A stretch of DNA of 64,000 nt from Streptomyces sp. Mut1 (GCF_030719295.1 NZ_CP120997.1:5157501-5221500), one strand, 5' to 3'. Positions 26,475 to 35,575 are shown, numbered from the stretch's first letter. Notes: generated by a model from the sequence alone, not told the origin. Numbers and translations are program-made.

Positions 26475-26877
26475 AGGAACGGGGGTGTCCTTTCACCTCG
26501 TACAGGGGAGTCCGGCCGCCGGCCCGCGGGGTGTTGGGGGCGGTGGCGCGGTGGGCAGGTGCGGCGAACCGGCGGCGGCGCCCCGGTGGGGAGCGATGCC
26601 GACGCACGAGTGTGGGGAGACGGCCGGAGCGGCTGCCAGGCACTGCGCGAATGCTGAGGGGTTTCCCTACGCGCGGTCCCCCTGGCGTGAAGTCGCCTCG
26701 ATTGGACTGGACCAAATATGGGCAACGCTCTTGTCAGCGCGCACACATGTGTGGAGGATCCTTCACGCGATCTCCGGAAGTGTCATGAATCTGACATGCG
26801 CGGTGTGTTCGGCGGATCGCGGCGGGTTCCGGTCACCGGACCCGTCGCTGGACCCATCAACGGACCCAAGGAGTCTC
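26475..26877. other. 403-base divergent intergenic region
   Basis: This lies between the M4 protease (leftward) and a small secreted protein (rightward). It holds a dre-like element at 26701-26716 and an inverted repeat TGTCA-N6-TGACA at 26781-26796. The latter sits about 80 bases upstream of the small secreted protein ATG. No gene is seen in it. Confidence 0.5.
26701..26716 (-). promoter_or_regulatory. dre-like operator upstream of the M4 protease
   Basis: On the minus strand the sequence is TTTGGTCCAGTCCAAT. The central TGGTCCAGTCCA differs from the DasR/chitinase consensus TGGTCYAGACCA at one position of the second half-site, and it has flanking dyad symmetry. It stands in the promoter region of a protease carrying a chitin-binding module, which supports the assignment. 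Confidence 0.6.
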
Positions 26878-27204
26878 ATGTTCGGGAAGCGCAGTGTGAT
26901 CGGTACCGCGGCCGTTGCCATGGCCGCCGTCGGCGCGATGCTGACGTCGGCCCCCTCCGCCCAGGCGGCACCGGCCAACTGCACGGTCTCCTACGGGAGC
27001 GGTGCGGGCAGCACGATCTCCAGCCTGTGCACCGGAGGGACCGGGCACCACCGGATCCACGCGGTGCTCAACGCGCTGGACCCCCGGCTCCCGCAGCGCG
27101 TCGTCCTCGGCGACTGGGCCCCCGTGGGCCAGACCTCGGTCGCAGTCAACCCGTGGGGTTCGGGCTACATCCAGTCCATCTGGTCCGAGACCGTCGACTG
27201 GTGA
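26878..27204 (+). CDS. Small secreted protein, 108 residues
   Basis: AAGGAG sits 5 bases upstream of ATG 26878. A typical signal peptide (KRSVIGTAAVAMAAVGAML and onward, cleavage near SAQA-AP at residue 31) precedes a mature part of about 78 residues. The mature protein has two cysteines (ANCTVSYG, SSLCTGG), likely one disulfide, and many Gly, Ser and Trp. No family is recognised. It is transcribed divergently from the M4 protease and is followed by a strong terminator, so it is probably monocistronic. Confidence 0.75.
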   Translation: MFGKRSVIGTAAVAMAAVGAMLTSAPSAQAAPANCTVSYGSGAGSTISSLCTGGTGHHRIHAVLNALDPRLPQRVVLGDWAPVGQTSVAVNPWGSGYIQSIWSETVDW

Positions 27205-27222
27205 CCGCGCGCACGCACGGCT

Positions 27223-27252
27223 GAGGGGGCGGCCGCGCGCGGCCGCCCCCTC
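27223..27252 (+). terminator. Terminator of the small secreted protein gene
   Basis: A perfect 12-bp GC-rich stem (27223-27234 with 27241-27252) around a 6-base loop begins 19 bases after the stop codon. As is usual in Streptomyces there is no clear T-run. Confidence 0.8.
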
Positions 27253-27397
27253 GGGGCCGGGCCCCCGGCCCCGTCCGCGGGATATGCGCAGGCCCGGCCA
27301 ATGTCATCACTTCGAGTGAAACTCTGGCCTCTGCTTGCGGTCCGGAACCCACGGTTGCGACGCTGTCGCAGTCTGTCAACCTCTTGGGGAGTGGCCT

Positions 27398-28150
27398 GTG
27401 GCTTTCGGTGAGCGGCCCGCCTATCTGCGCGTGGCGAGCGATCTGAGGGAAAAGATCGTCAACGGTTCGCTGCCGCCGCATACGCGCCTGCCCTCACAGG
27501 CGCGCATTCGCGAGGAGTACGGGGTCTCGGACACCGTCGCGCTGGAGGCGCGCAAGGTCCTGATGGCCGAAGGGCTGGTCGAGGGCCGGTCCGGTTCCGG
27601 TACGTATGTGCGCGAGCGTCCGGTCCCGCGCATGATCGAGCGCTCCGGCTTCCGGCCCGACGCGGGCGCCGGCCCGTTCCGGCAGGAGCAGTCGGCGGAG
27701 GGGGCGCGGGGGACCTGGGAGTCGAGGAGCGAACAGGAGGGCGCGAGCCCCGAGATCGCCGCCCGGCTGGGCATCGAGCCGGGCGACCGGGTGATGCGTA
27801 CGCGCTATGTGTTCCGGGAGGCCGGTGAGCCGATGATGCTCTCCACCTCCTGGGAGCCCCTCGCGGTCACGGGGCGCACGCCGGTGATGCTGCCGGAGGA
27901 GGGCCCGTTGGGCGGCTGCGGGGTGGTCGAGCGGATGGCCGCCATCGATGTCGTCGTGGACAACGTGGCCGAGCAGGTGGGCGCGCGGCCGGGGCTGGCG
28001 GAGGAGCTCCTGGCGCTGGGGGGTGTGCCGGGGCATGTGGTCATGGTGATCGAGCGGACCTTCTACGCCTCGGGCCGGCCCGTCGAGACCGCCGATGTGG
28101 TGGTGCCCGCCGACCGCTACCGGGTCGGATACCGGCTGCCCGTGAGGTGA
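27398..28150 (+). CDS. GntR/HutC-family transcriptional regulator with UTRA domain
   Basis: 250 residues from the GTG at 27398 (GGGGAGTGG just upstream; the protein then begins VAFGERPAYLRVASDL, the family norm). Residues 7-72 are the winged helix-turn-helix (LPSQARIREEYGVSDTVALE, GLVEGRSGSGTYV). The C-terminal part is a UTRA ligand-binding domain (GDRVMRTRYVFREAGEPMML; VVERMAAIDVVVDNVAEQVG). The family usually represses a transporter or catabolic operon and is released by a small ligand. No obvious target lies next to it, so the ligand is unknown. A long hairpin follows. Confidence 0.92.
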   Translation: MAFGERPAYLRVASDLREKIVNGSLPPHTRLPSQARIREEYGVSDTVALEARKVLMAEGLVEGRSGSGTYVRERPVPRMIERSGFRPDAGAGPFRQEQSAEGARGTWESRSEQEGASPEIAARLGIEPGDRVMRTRYVFREAGEPMMLSTSWEPLAVTGRTPVMLPEEGPLGGCGVVERMAAIDVVVDNVAEQVGARPGLAEELLALGGVPGHVVMVIERTFYASGRPVETADVVVPADRYRVGYRLPVR

Positions 28151-28231
28151 TCGCGGCCGGGCGGACGCCTGTGTCCGATTGTCATGTCCCGCTCCTATGC
28201 GCGGTGCCGTGGAGGGCGGTGGGGTTTCCGT

Positions 28232-28275
28232 GACGCCCTGGGGGCGCATCCAGTCGGATGCGCCCCCAGGGCGTC
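28232..28275. terminator. 20-bp perfect hairpin after the GntR gene
   Basis: Bases 28232-28251 pair perfectly with 28256-28275 around a four-base loop (AGTC). It stands 81 bases after the GntR stop and about 160 bases before the next gene. It can end transcription from either side. Confidence 0.82.
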
Positions 28276-28434
28276 GATCCGTTCCTGGCCGGATTGGTGT
28301 CTCTTTGTGTAAAGACGCATGCGTTGAGTGAAGGTCAGGCGTACGCTCGGGCATATGCGTACTGCGGTTTCCTGGGGTTCCTTAGAAGCGTGCACGTCGT
28401 TCAGGGGAGGGGCGCGATGCTCGGGAGAAACACG

Positions 28435-28617
28435 ATGAGCGACAGCGGTGCCGTGCTTCCTTGGCTGGTGGTCCGGCAGGATGACAACGGCAGCCGCTAC
28501 CGCGTGGGCAGGTATGCCACGCAGGACGAGGCCCAGCGGACGGCCGACAAGTTGCAGGACCGGGGCCACGAGCAGCTCTACTGGGTGGAACGCGTCGGTC
28601 AGGCCGCCCGGCCGTAG
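28435..28617 (+). CDS. Small SPOR-like protein
   Basis: 60 residues from the ATG at 28435. An in-frame ATG at 28417 also has a strong GGGGAGG site and would add six residues (MLGRNT). The sequence LPWLVVRQDDNGSRYRVGRY, then TQDEAQRTADKLQDRGHEQL, has the strand-helix pattern of a SPOR domain. Small proteins like this are conserved and common in Streptomyces. There is no membrane segment or signal peptide, so peptidoglycan binding as in typical SPOR proteins is doubtful. The function is unknown. Confidence 0.75.
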   Translation: MSDSGAVLPWLVVRQDDNGSRYRVGRYATQDEAQRTADKLQDRGHEQLYWVERVGQAARP

Positions 28618-28701
28618 TGCGCCGGTGCTCCGCGCCGGGGGGAATCCAGCCGTTCGTGGGCTTTTTCAGGGGCCCGAGGGCGGGGTATTACGCTCCCCGG
28701 C

Positions 28702-29101
<400 letters not shown>

Positions 29102-29112
<11 letters not shown>

Positions 29113-29196
29113 CCGCGTCGCGCGCTGAACCGGTCGCGCGCTGACCGCTTCGCGCGCTGACCGCTTCGCGCGCTGACCGGTCGCGTGCTGACCGCC
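29102..29196 (+). repeat. Six-copy 16-base tandem repeat downstream of the NUDIX gene
   Basis: Units TCGCGCGCTGAcCGcg-like start at 29102, 29118, 29134, 29150, 29166 and 29181. Each contains CGC-GCTGA, so each carries a copy of the gene's own stop codon context. The array begins inside the last codons of the NUDIX gene. It probably arose by slippage duplication of the gene's 3' end. Confidence 0.85.
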
Positions 29197-29477
29197 CGGC
29201 GACCGGGGGAGTCCGTGCGGCCGGCCGCCCGGTGGCGCTCCGCGCTGAGCGCGGGGGCGCGGGACGCGGCGCACGCCCCCGGGCGGAGCGACCGGGGCGC
29301 GGTGTGCGGCGCCGCATGTGTGCGCCCCCGCTTCCCGGGCACCTGTACGTGCGCACTGCCGTACACCCGTACGCCCCGCGTGTCGAGGGCAGCGGTATTT
29401 GGACATGAATATCGGGTATGTGCTGTTCAGCCCCCGCATGCAGGGCGTTTCCGTTGCAGGCCCTGGGAGTGATCGGT
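29113..29477. other. 365-base intergenic region with repeat array and sigma-B-like promoter
   Basis: The left quarter is the tandem repeat array. The middle (29200-29390) is GC-rich without a convincing gene. The right end contains GTAT-N15-GGGTAT, a sigma-B-type promoter for the RsbW-like kinase gene. Confidence 0.6.
29395..29419 (+). promoter_or_regulatory. Sigma-B-type promoter
   Basis: GTAT (29395-29398) and GGGTAT (29414-29419) with a 15-base spacer fit the Streptomyces sigma-B consensus GNNT-N14-16-GGGTAY. It lies about 60 bases upstream of the kinase start codon. This also argues against the in-frame ATG at 29418, which overlaps the -10 element. Confidence 0.65.
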
Positions 29478-29897
29478 GTGACCGATACCGAAGGCGACCG
29501 CGCCGAGTGGAGCTTTCCGGCTGTCCCCGGCGCCGTGCGTACCGCCCGGCACGCCGTTCATGACGCGCTGCGCTGCTGGGGGCTCGACACCGCCGTCGGC
29601 GACGAGGCGGTTCTGCTGGTCAGCGAGCTGGTGACCAACTCCCTGCGCTATACGGACGGGCCCATCGGGGTGCGCCTCATGCGCCCTCACCCCGACGGCG
29701 CCCACCCCTGCGCCCACCCCGGTCTCCTGGTGGAAGTCTCCGATCCGCTTCCGGATCCGCCCACCGAACGCGCGCCCGGACCGGAGGACGAGAGCGGCAG
29801 AGGGCTCCAGCTCGTGGCCTGCGCGGCCCGGCGCTGGGGGACCAGACGGGGAAAGAGCGGCAAGACGGTGTGGTTCGAGCTGGCCCTGCCTGGTTAG
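29478..29897 (+). CDS. RsbW-like ATP-binding protein (anti-sigma factor / serine kinase)
   Basis: 139 residues from the GTG at 29478 with GGGAGTG upstream. HATPase motifs are present: the N box in EAVLLVSELVTNSLRY, the G1 box as VEVSDPLPDP, and the G2 region in ESGRGLQLVACAARRWGTR ending KTVWFELALPG. Single-domain proteins of this kind bind sigma-B-type factors or phosphorylate anti-anti-sigma factors. Regulation by a sigma-B-like promoter is suggested by the upstream sequence. The next gene encodes a phosphatase whose C-terminal domain is a close relative, so the two probably act in one partner-switching pathway. Confidence 0.85.
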   Translation: MTDTEGDRAEWSFPAVPGAVRTARHAVHDALRCWGLDTAVGDEAVLLVSELVTNSLRYTDGPIGVRLMRPHPDGAHPCAHPGLLVEVSDPLPDPPTERAPGPEDESGRGLQLVACAARRWGTRRGKSGKTVWFELALPG

Positions 29898-30057
29898 GAG
29901 TGAGGTGGGACGCACAGCGATCACCGGAGGTCGGGCAGAACCTGGCTGAAAGGGACTGAGACCGTGCTGTGATCGTGAACGCCGTGCCGGACGGGGCCGT
30001 AGTGCTGAATACTGCGGGCATGACCGGTCCGGTGTGTGAGCTGGAGGGGACGGTCGC

Positions 30058-32646
30058 GTGAGCGAAATACCTGGGACAGCGGGCGACGTCGTGTGGCAGA
30101 GCAGTCCGCCCGGCTCGATCTACGACTACATCAGAGTCGCCTCCTTCTCGATCGGGCCCGACGGCCTGATCGAGCAGTGGAGCCGCCGGGCCGCCGGTCT
30201 CTTCGGCGTTGCCGCTCACCAGGCGGTGGGCAAGGACCCGGTCGAGGCGTTCCTGCCCGGGGAGGTGCGCCGCGAGGGCCGCCGCCGGGTCGGCGAGGTG
30301 CTCGACGGCAAGGAGTGGACGGGCCTCGTCCCCTTCCGGATGCCGGGCGAGGACGGAGTGCACGGGCTCGCCGAGATCTACGTGATGCCCAGTGAGACCG
30401 CCACCGGCGAGCGCGCCGCGGTCTGCATTGTCGTGGACGTCCGCGCACTGCGCCGGATCGAGACGGATCTCGCCGCCTCGCAGGCGATATTCGGCCAATC
30501 TCCTTTCGGCTTCGTCCTCTTCGGCACCGACCTCACCGTCGTACGGGCCAACGAGCGGTTCGCCACCGTCTTCGGCGGCCGGGCCGACGACCACCGCGGC
30601 CGCACCGTCGGCGACTACCTCTCGGGCGCGGAGGCGGACCGCCTGACGGCCACGCTCGAAAGGGTCCTGGAGACGGGCAACTCCGTCACCGACCTCCAGC
30701 TCGTCGGCATGGCCCCGGGCGACACCGAGCGCCGCCACTGGTCGATGAACCTCTACCGGGTGCACAGCGGATCGGGCCGCCCCATCGGCATCGCCGGACT
30801 CGCCACCGACGTGACCCGGCGTCACATGGCCGCCAGGGAAGCCGCCAGCGCCCGCCGCAACCTCGCCCTGCTCAACGAGGCGAGCGCCCGCATCGGCAAC
30901 TCCCTGGACCTGGAGACCACCGCCCGCGAGCTCCTCGACGTCGCGGTCCCCGTCTTCTGCGACCTCGCGTCCGTCGACCTCTACCAGGCGCTCCTGACCG
31001 GCGACGAGGCCGCGCCCGGCAGCTGGAGCCCACTGCCGCGGGAGGCGGTCGGCGGCTCCGCCGAGCTGCGCCGCGTCGCCTTCGCCAGCGCCGTTTCGGA
31101 CGCCCTGCCCGCCGCATCCGACTCCGGACCGCCGGGCGGCCCCGACGGGCCCCCCGCCCTCGGAGCCGTGCACCGCTACCCCTTCGGCTCGCCCTGCGCC
31201 GTCGCCCTGCGCACCGGCCGGGTGGAGGACGTCCCGGCCGACGACCGGGGTTTCGTACAGTCCACGCTCGCCGTGCCGATGGTCGCCCACGACACCGTGG
31301 TGGGCCTGGTGCGGTTCTCCCGTACGAAGGGGAGCGAGCCGTTCGACGACCGGGACCGGGCCCTGGCCACCGAGCTGGCCGCCCGCGCCGCCGTCTGTAT
31401 CGACAACGCCCGCCTCTACCGCCGCGAGCACGAACGCGCCCTGATCCTCCAGCGCAGCCTGCTCCCCCCGGGCGACCCCGAGGCCGCCGGGCTCGACATC
31501 GCCTGCCGCTACCTGCCGGGCAACACCGCCACCGAGGTGGGCGGCGACTGGTTCGACGTGATCGAGCTGCCCGGCCACCGCACCGCCCTCGTCGTCGGCG
31601 ACGTGATGGGCCGCGGGCTGCGCGCCGCCGTGGCCATGGGCGAACTGCGCACCGCCGTACGCACACTGGCCCTGCTCGACCTGGAGCCCGCCGAGGTGCT
31701 CTCCGCGCTCGACGAGGTCGCCCGGGGACTCGGCACACCCGGCGGCGCTTCCCCGTCCGGCGGCGGCGGGGGCGCCCAGTGGCCCGCGCGGGCCGCGCGC
31801 AAGTCCCGCGAGGCCGACCTCTCCGAGGTGTACCTCGCGACCTGCGTCTACGCCGTCTACGACCCGGTCACCCGGCGCTGCACCTTCGCCAACGCCGGCC
31901 ATCTGCCGCCCGTCGTAGTCGAGCCGGGCGAGGACGCGCTGCTCCTGGACGTACCGCCCGGGATGCCGCTCGGCGTCGGCGGCGAACCCTTCGAGGAGGT
32001 CGAGGTCGAGCTCAAGGAGGGCGCCCTGCTCGCCCTCTACACCGACGGCCTCGTCGAGTCGCGCGACCACCCGCTGGACGAGGGCCTGGCCGCGCTCCGC
32101 GCCGCCCTGGTCGAACCGGAACGCCCCCTTGAAGACGTCTGCGACCGCGTACTGACCTCGCTGGACACCCGGCACGGCGAGGACGACATCGCGCTGCTGA
32201 TGGCCCGGATCCAGGGCCTGCCCACCGAGGCCGTCGGCGACTGGCGGCTGCCCCGCGAACTCCGCTCGGTCGGCCGCGCCCGCGAACTGGCCCGCGGCCA
32301 GCTGACCGAATGGGGCCTGGAAGAGCTGGTCGACACCACCGAACTCCTGGTCAGCGAGCTGGTCACCAACGCCCTGCGCTACGGCGAGGGGGAGATCAGG
32401 CTCCGGCTGCTGCGCGACCGCACCCTGGTCTGCGAGGTGTGGGACGCCGGTCTGGTCCAGCCCCGGCGCCGGCGCGCCCGCGACACGGACGAGGGCGGGC
32501 GCGGCCTCCAGCTCGTCGGGCTCCTCAGCGCGGCGTGGGGGGCGAGGCGGACCCCGCGCGGCAAGACCGTCTGGTTCGAACTGCCGCTGCCCGACGGCCG
32601 GCCGCCCGCCGAGCGGTCGGTGGAGGAACTGCTCAGCATGTTCTGA
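30058..32646 (+). CDS. PAS-GAF-SpoIIE phosphatase with C-terminal HATPase domain
   Basis: 862 residues with a GTG start. Two PAS domains (about 20-115 and 135-260) are followed by a GAF domain (about 275-460) and a SpoIIE/PP2C phosphatase domain (about 475-715). Metal-binding aspartates are in ATEVGGDWFDVIEL and VVGDVMGRG. An RsbW-like HATPase domain completes it (about 725-850: LLVSELVTNALRYGEG; GGRGLQLVGLLSAAWG). It combines sensing, dephosphorylation of an anti-anti-sigma factor and a kinase/anti-sigma domain in one chain, as in many Streptomyces stress regulators. No transmembrane segment is seen, so it is cytosolic. Confidence 0.92.
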   Translation: MSEIPGTAGDVVWQSSPPGSIYDYIRVASFSIGPDGLIEQWSRRAAGLFGVAAHQAVGKDPVEAFLPGEVRREGRRRVGEVLDGKEWTGLVPFRMPGEDGVHGLAEIYVMPSETATGERAAVCIVVDVRALRRIETDLAASQAIFGQSPFGFVLFGTDLTVVRANERFATVFGGRADDHRGRTVGDYLSGAEADRLTATLERVLETGNSVTDLQLVGMAPGDTERRHWSMNLYRVHSGSGRPIGIAGLATDVTRRHMAAREAASARRNLALLNEASARIGNSLDLETTARELLDVAVPVFCDLASVDLYQALLTGDEAAPGSWSPLPREAVGGSAELRRVAFASAVSDALPAASDSGPPGGPDGPPALGAVHRYPFGSPCAVALRTGRVEDVPADDRGFVQSTLAVPMVAHDTVVGLVRFSRTKGSEPFDDRDRALATELAARAAVCIDNARLYRREHERALILQRSLLPPGDPEAAGLDIACRYLPGNTATEVGGDWFDVIELPGHRTALVVGDVMGRGLRAAVAMGELRTAVRTLALLDLEPAEVLSALDEVARGLGTPGGASPSGGGGGAQWPARAARKSREADLSEVYLATCVYAVYDPVTRRCTFANAGHLPPVVVEPGEDALLLDVPPGMPLGVGGEPFEEVEVELKEGALLALYTDGLVESRDHPLDEGLAALRAALVEPERPLEDVCDRVLTSLDTRHGEDDIALLMARIQGLPTEAVGDWRLPRELRSVGRARELARGQLTEWGLEELVDTTELLVSELVTNALRYGEGEIRLRLLRDRTLVCEVWDAGLVQPRRRRARDTDEGGRGLQLVGLLSAAWGARRTPRGKTVWFELPLPDGRPPAERSVEELLSMF

Positions 32647-32673
32647 GCCCGGCCCGGTCCGCGGGCGGGGCTC
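32645..32673. terminator. Bidirectional hairpin between convergent genes
   Basis: A 12-bp stem with one mismatch (32645-32656 with 32662-32673) spans the 25 bases between the convergent phosphatase and pspA genes and includes parts of both stop codons. Confidence 0.6.
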
Positions 32674-33385
32674 ACTTCGTGGTCTTCAGCGCGGCGAGGC
32701 GGGCCTCCACCTCGGCGCTGTCGCCCAGCGCGTCCAACTGCTCGAACTGGGCGTCCAGCGAGGAGGCGGCCAGCTCCTGCTTGCCGAGCGCCCGCGCCTC
32801 CTCGCGCCGCACCTTGTCCTCGAACCGGCTGAGCTCGCTCGTCGGGTCGAGGACATTGATGTTCTTGACGGAGTCCATCATCCGGTTCTGCGCCTGCGCG
32901 GACTTGGCGCGTGCCACCAGCTCGTCCCGCTTGGCCTTCAGCTCCGACAGCTTCGCCCTCATCTGGTCCAGGCCCGTCTTGAGCTTGTCGACCACCTCGT
33001 TCTGCGCGGCGATGGTCGGCTCGGCGGTCCTCGCCTCCTTCTCCGACTGGAGCTGGCGGCCTAGCGCCACCTTGGCCAGGTTGTCGAACTTGTCGGCCTC
33101 GGGGCCCGATCCGCCCGCCCGCAGCTCGTCGGCCTTCCGGCTGGCGGCGAGCGCCTTGCCGCCCCACTCCCTCGCCGCCTCGACGTCCTCGACATGGTCC
33201 TGCTCCATCAGGCGCAGGTTGCCGATGGTGGCGGCCACGGACTGCTCGGCCTCCGCGATGTTGGAGGTGTAGTCGCGGATCAGCTGGTCCAGCATCTTCT
33301 GCGGGTCCTCGGCCTGGTCGAGCAGGGCGTTGATGTTGGCCTTCGCCAGCTGGGTCACGCGTCCGAGAATGGTCTGCTTGCTAAT
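32672..33385 (-). CDS. pspA: Phage-shock protein A / IM30 family, apparent ATT start
   Basis: 237 residues if translation starts at ATT 33385-33383. The sequence then reads ISKQTILGRVTQLAKANINA, matching the invariant N-terminus of actinobacterial PspA (M-S/T-KQTILGRV). An AGGAGAGG site lies directly upstream of that ATT. The first conventional start, GTG 33358, would remove the amphipathic N-terminal helix that binds membranes. The rest is the family's long coiled coil (EQSVAATIGNLRLMEQDHVE; QSEKEARTAEPTIAAQNEVV). PspA polymerises on stressed membranes to preserve integrity. The next gene downstream of the promoter region is a TPM-domain membrane protein on the same strand. Confidence 0.9.
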   Translation of the reverse strand: MSKQTILGRVTQLAKANINALLDQAEDPQKMLDQLIRDYTSNIAEAEQSVAATIGNLRLMEQDHVEDVEAAREWGGKALAASRKADELRAGGSGPEADKFDNLAKVALGRQLQSEKEARTAEPTIAAQNEVVDKLKTGLDQMRAKLSELKAKRDELVARAKSAQAQNRMMDSVKNINVLDPTSELSRFEDKVRREEARALGKQELAASSLDAQFEQLDALGDSAEVEARLAALKTTK

Positions 33386-33442
33386 GGCACCTCTCCTGTG
33401 TGTCCGGTCCTGCTGCTCGGTCGGGTCGGGGCGTACGGGCGT

Positions 33443-35575
33443 TCAGAAGCGGCCGCCTCCGCCGCGCCGGCCCCGGGTGCCTCCGCCGCCGAAGCTCCCC
33501 GGCCCGCCGCCCCCGCCGAAGCCGCCTCCGAAACCTCCGCCGCCGAAGCCGCCCCCGCCGAATCCGCCGCCCCGGCGGCCGCCTCCGCCCAGGAGCCCGC
33601 CGAGCAGGATGCCGCCGAGGACCGCGCCGCCCATGCCGCCGCCTCCGCCCGCCATGCCGCCCGGACCGCCGCCGTATCCCCGTACGTCCTGCTCGGCCAG
33701 GCCGCGTGCCTCGCCGGCCAGCGCGTCCGCCCGCTGCGCCTCGGCCAGCGCGGCCTGCGGGTCGCCGGCGCCGGCCAGTTCGCGGGCCCGCTCCAGCCGG
33801 CGCTGCGCCTCCGCGAGCCGGGTCCTGGCCCGGCTGCCGACCGCGCCCCGGTTCGTGGTGATGAAGTCGGCGGCGGCGCCCACCGCCGAGCGCGCGGTGA
33901 GCATCGCCTGGTCGAGCAGCGAGCGGGCCCGCACGTCGCCCTGTTCCCGCTCGCGCGCACCGGCCAGCGCCTCGTCCAGTGCCGCGTCCGCCTCCTCGAC
34001 CCGGCGCAGCGCGCCGATCGGGTCGTACCGGCCGGCGCCCTGTTCCCCGCGCACATCACCGGCCACCGACCGTGCGCGGGCGATCCGGCCCCGCAGGTCC
34101 GCCGTGGACGCCCCCGGCGCCGTGCCTTCGAGCAGCCCGTCCGCGTCCGCGAGGTCCGTCTCCATCTCGGTCAGCGCGGCCGGCAGCTTCCGCGCCGCCT
34201 CGTCCAGCTCCCGGGCGCGCCGCTCGACGCCGTCGACGAGGGTGCCGGCCTGGCCGATGGCACCCTCGGTGGCCCGTACGTAGACGGCCGCGGCCGAGTG
34301 GTCGCCGCCGTCCACCGCCTGCCGGGCCCGGTTGAGCGAGGAGGTGGCGAAGACCAGCCGGTCCTTGGCCTGCTCGACGTCGCCCGCGACGGGGGCCGAC
34401 GCCCCGTCCGCGTACCGTTCGCGCATCGAGGCGAGCGCCGCCTCGGCCGCCGAGACCCGGCCGGTCAGCTCGCGGAACGCGGTCTCGGCGGCGGCGAGGG
34501 CCTGCGGGGCGTCGCGTTCCAGCTCGCGCAGCCGGTCGAAGTCCTCGGAGACCGCGTCCAGCCGGCCGTCCGCGTCCGCGCAGCGGCTGATGATCTCGTC
34601 CAGCATCCGCCTGCGGGTCGTGTCGTCCTCCGGGAAGGCGTCGTCGAGCTGCTGGCGCAGCCGGAACGCGGCCGTCAGCTCGCCCTTGGCGTAGGCCACC
34701 GCCTCGGTGAAGGGCGCGGCGGCCTCTTCCCCGAACTGGGCGGTGGCGAACCCGAGTTCCTCCTCGCTCGTGCGCACCGCGTCGTCGGTGGCGACGAGCG
34801 TCTCCTTGGCCTGGGCGTCGAGTTCGGGCAGCGGGGCGGGCGGCGGCCCGGCCCCGCCCCGTCCCGGGCCCGCCGGTCCCCAGCCCGTGGCGCCGGGCGT
34901 CGTACGGGTGGTGGCGCGCCTCTTGCGCCGGAGGAAGGCGTACGCGGCGACGACCGCGATGGCGCCGACGAGGACGACCGGCAGGAGGAGGTCGCCGGTG
35001 CCGGTCCCGCCGGAGCCCGCGCCGGGGTCGTCGGCGCCCGGCTTGATCGTGGGGGTGGGCACGGCCTCGCCGGACAGGACGGCCGTGTATCCGTCGGCGG
35101 CCCCGATCGCGGCGCCCGCCCAGTCGTGCTGCCTGAGCGCCGGCTCGACGGCGGTGTTCGCCACGTCCCGGAGCTGCGCGTCGGTGAGGCGGGAGTCCTG
35201 GTCGACGGAGTAGGCGTACTGCCGGTCGTGGGTGGCGACGGCCAGCAGGACGTCGTCGCGGCCGAGTCCGTTGCGGTCGGCCGTCTCGTCGGCCCAGTCC
35301 TGCGGGGAGCGCCCGGAGAAGTCACGGACGTACGCCACGAAGAGCTGGACGCGGTGCTTGTCGTAGAGCCGGTCGAGCGCCGTGACCACCTGGGGCCCGC
35401 GGTGGCCGAGCGCGCCCACCCTGTCGGTGATCTGCCCGTCGCGGGAGAGCGTGATCGGTCCGTCGGCGCGTGCGGACGGGGCGGGGGTCAGGGCCAGCCA
35501 GCACACCGTCAGCAGCACGGCGAGCAGCGCCCGGCCCGGTATGAGAATCCGGGTACGGCTCACAGGCGGCGTCAC
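33443..35575 (-). CDS. TPM-domain membrane protein with coiled coil and Gly-rich tail
   Basis: About 710 residues from GTG 35575 (GTG 35563 is also possible). A signal peptide (LAVLLTVCWLALTPAPSARA) is followed by a TPM/DUF477 domain (about 38-165: QITDRVGALGHRG, then GLGRDDVLLAVATHDRQYAY). A membrane helix follows near 185-207 (LLLPVVLVGAIAVVAAYAFL). A long cytosolic helical/coiled-coil region then ends in a glycine-rich tail with repeated GGGF(G). This topology and its location beside pspA are widespread in actinobacteria, suggesting a membrane-stress function. The Gly-rich tail is encoded by imperfect GC repeats. Confidence 0.85.
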   Translation of the reverse strand: MTPPVSRTRILIPGRALLAVLLTVCWLALTPAPSARADGPITLSRDGQITDRVGALGHRGPQVVTALDRLYDKHRVQLFVAYVRDFSGRSPQDWADETADRNGLGRDDVLLAVATHDRQYAYSVDQDSRLTDAQLRDVANTAVEPALRQHDWAGAAIGAADGYTAVLSGEAVPTPTIKPGADDPGAGSGGTGTGDLLLPVVLVGAIAVVAAYAFLRRKRRATTRTTPGATGWGPAGPGRGGAGPPPAPLPELDAQAKETLVATDDAVRTSEEELGFATAQFGEEAAAPFTEAVAYAKGELTAAFRLRQQLDDAFPEDDTTRRRMLDEIISRCADADGRLDAVSEDFDRLRELERDAPQALAAAETAFRELTGRVSAAEAALASMRERYADGASAPVAGDVEQAKDRLVFATSSLNRARQAVDGGDHSAAAVYVRATEGAIGQAGTLVDGVERRARELDEAARKLPAALTEMETDLADADGLLEGTAPGASTADLRGRIARARSVAGDVRGEQGAGRYDPIGALRRVEEADAALDEALAGAREREQGDVRARSLLDQAMLTARSAVGAAADFITTNRGAVGSRARTRLAEAQRRLERARELAGAGDPQAALAEAQRADALAGEARGLAEQDVRGYGGGPGGMAGGGGGMGGAVLGGILLGGLLGGGGRRGGGFGGGGFGGGGFGGGFGGGGGPGSFGGGGTRGRRGGGGRF

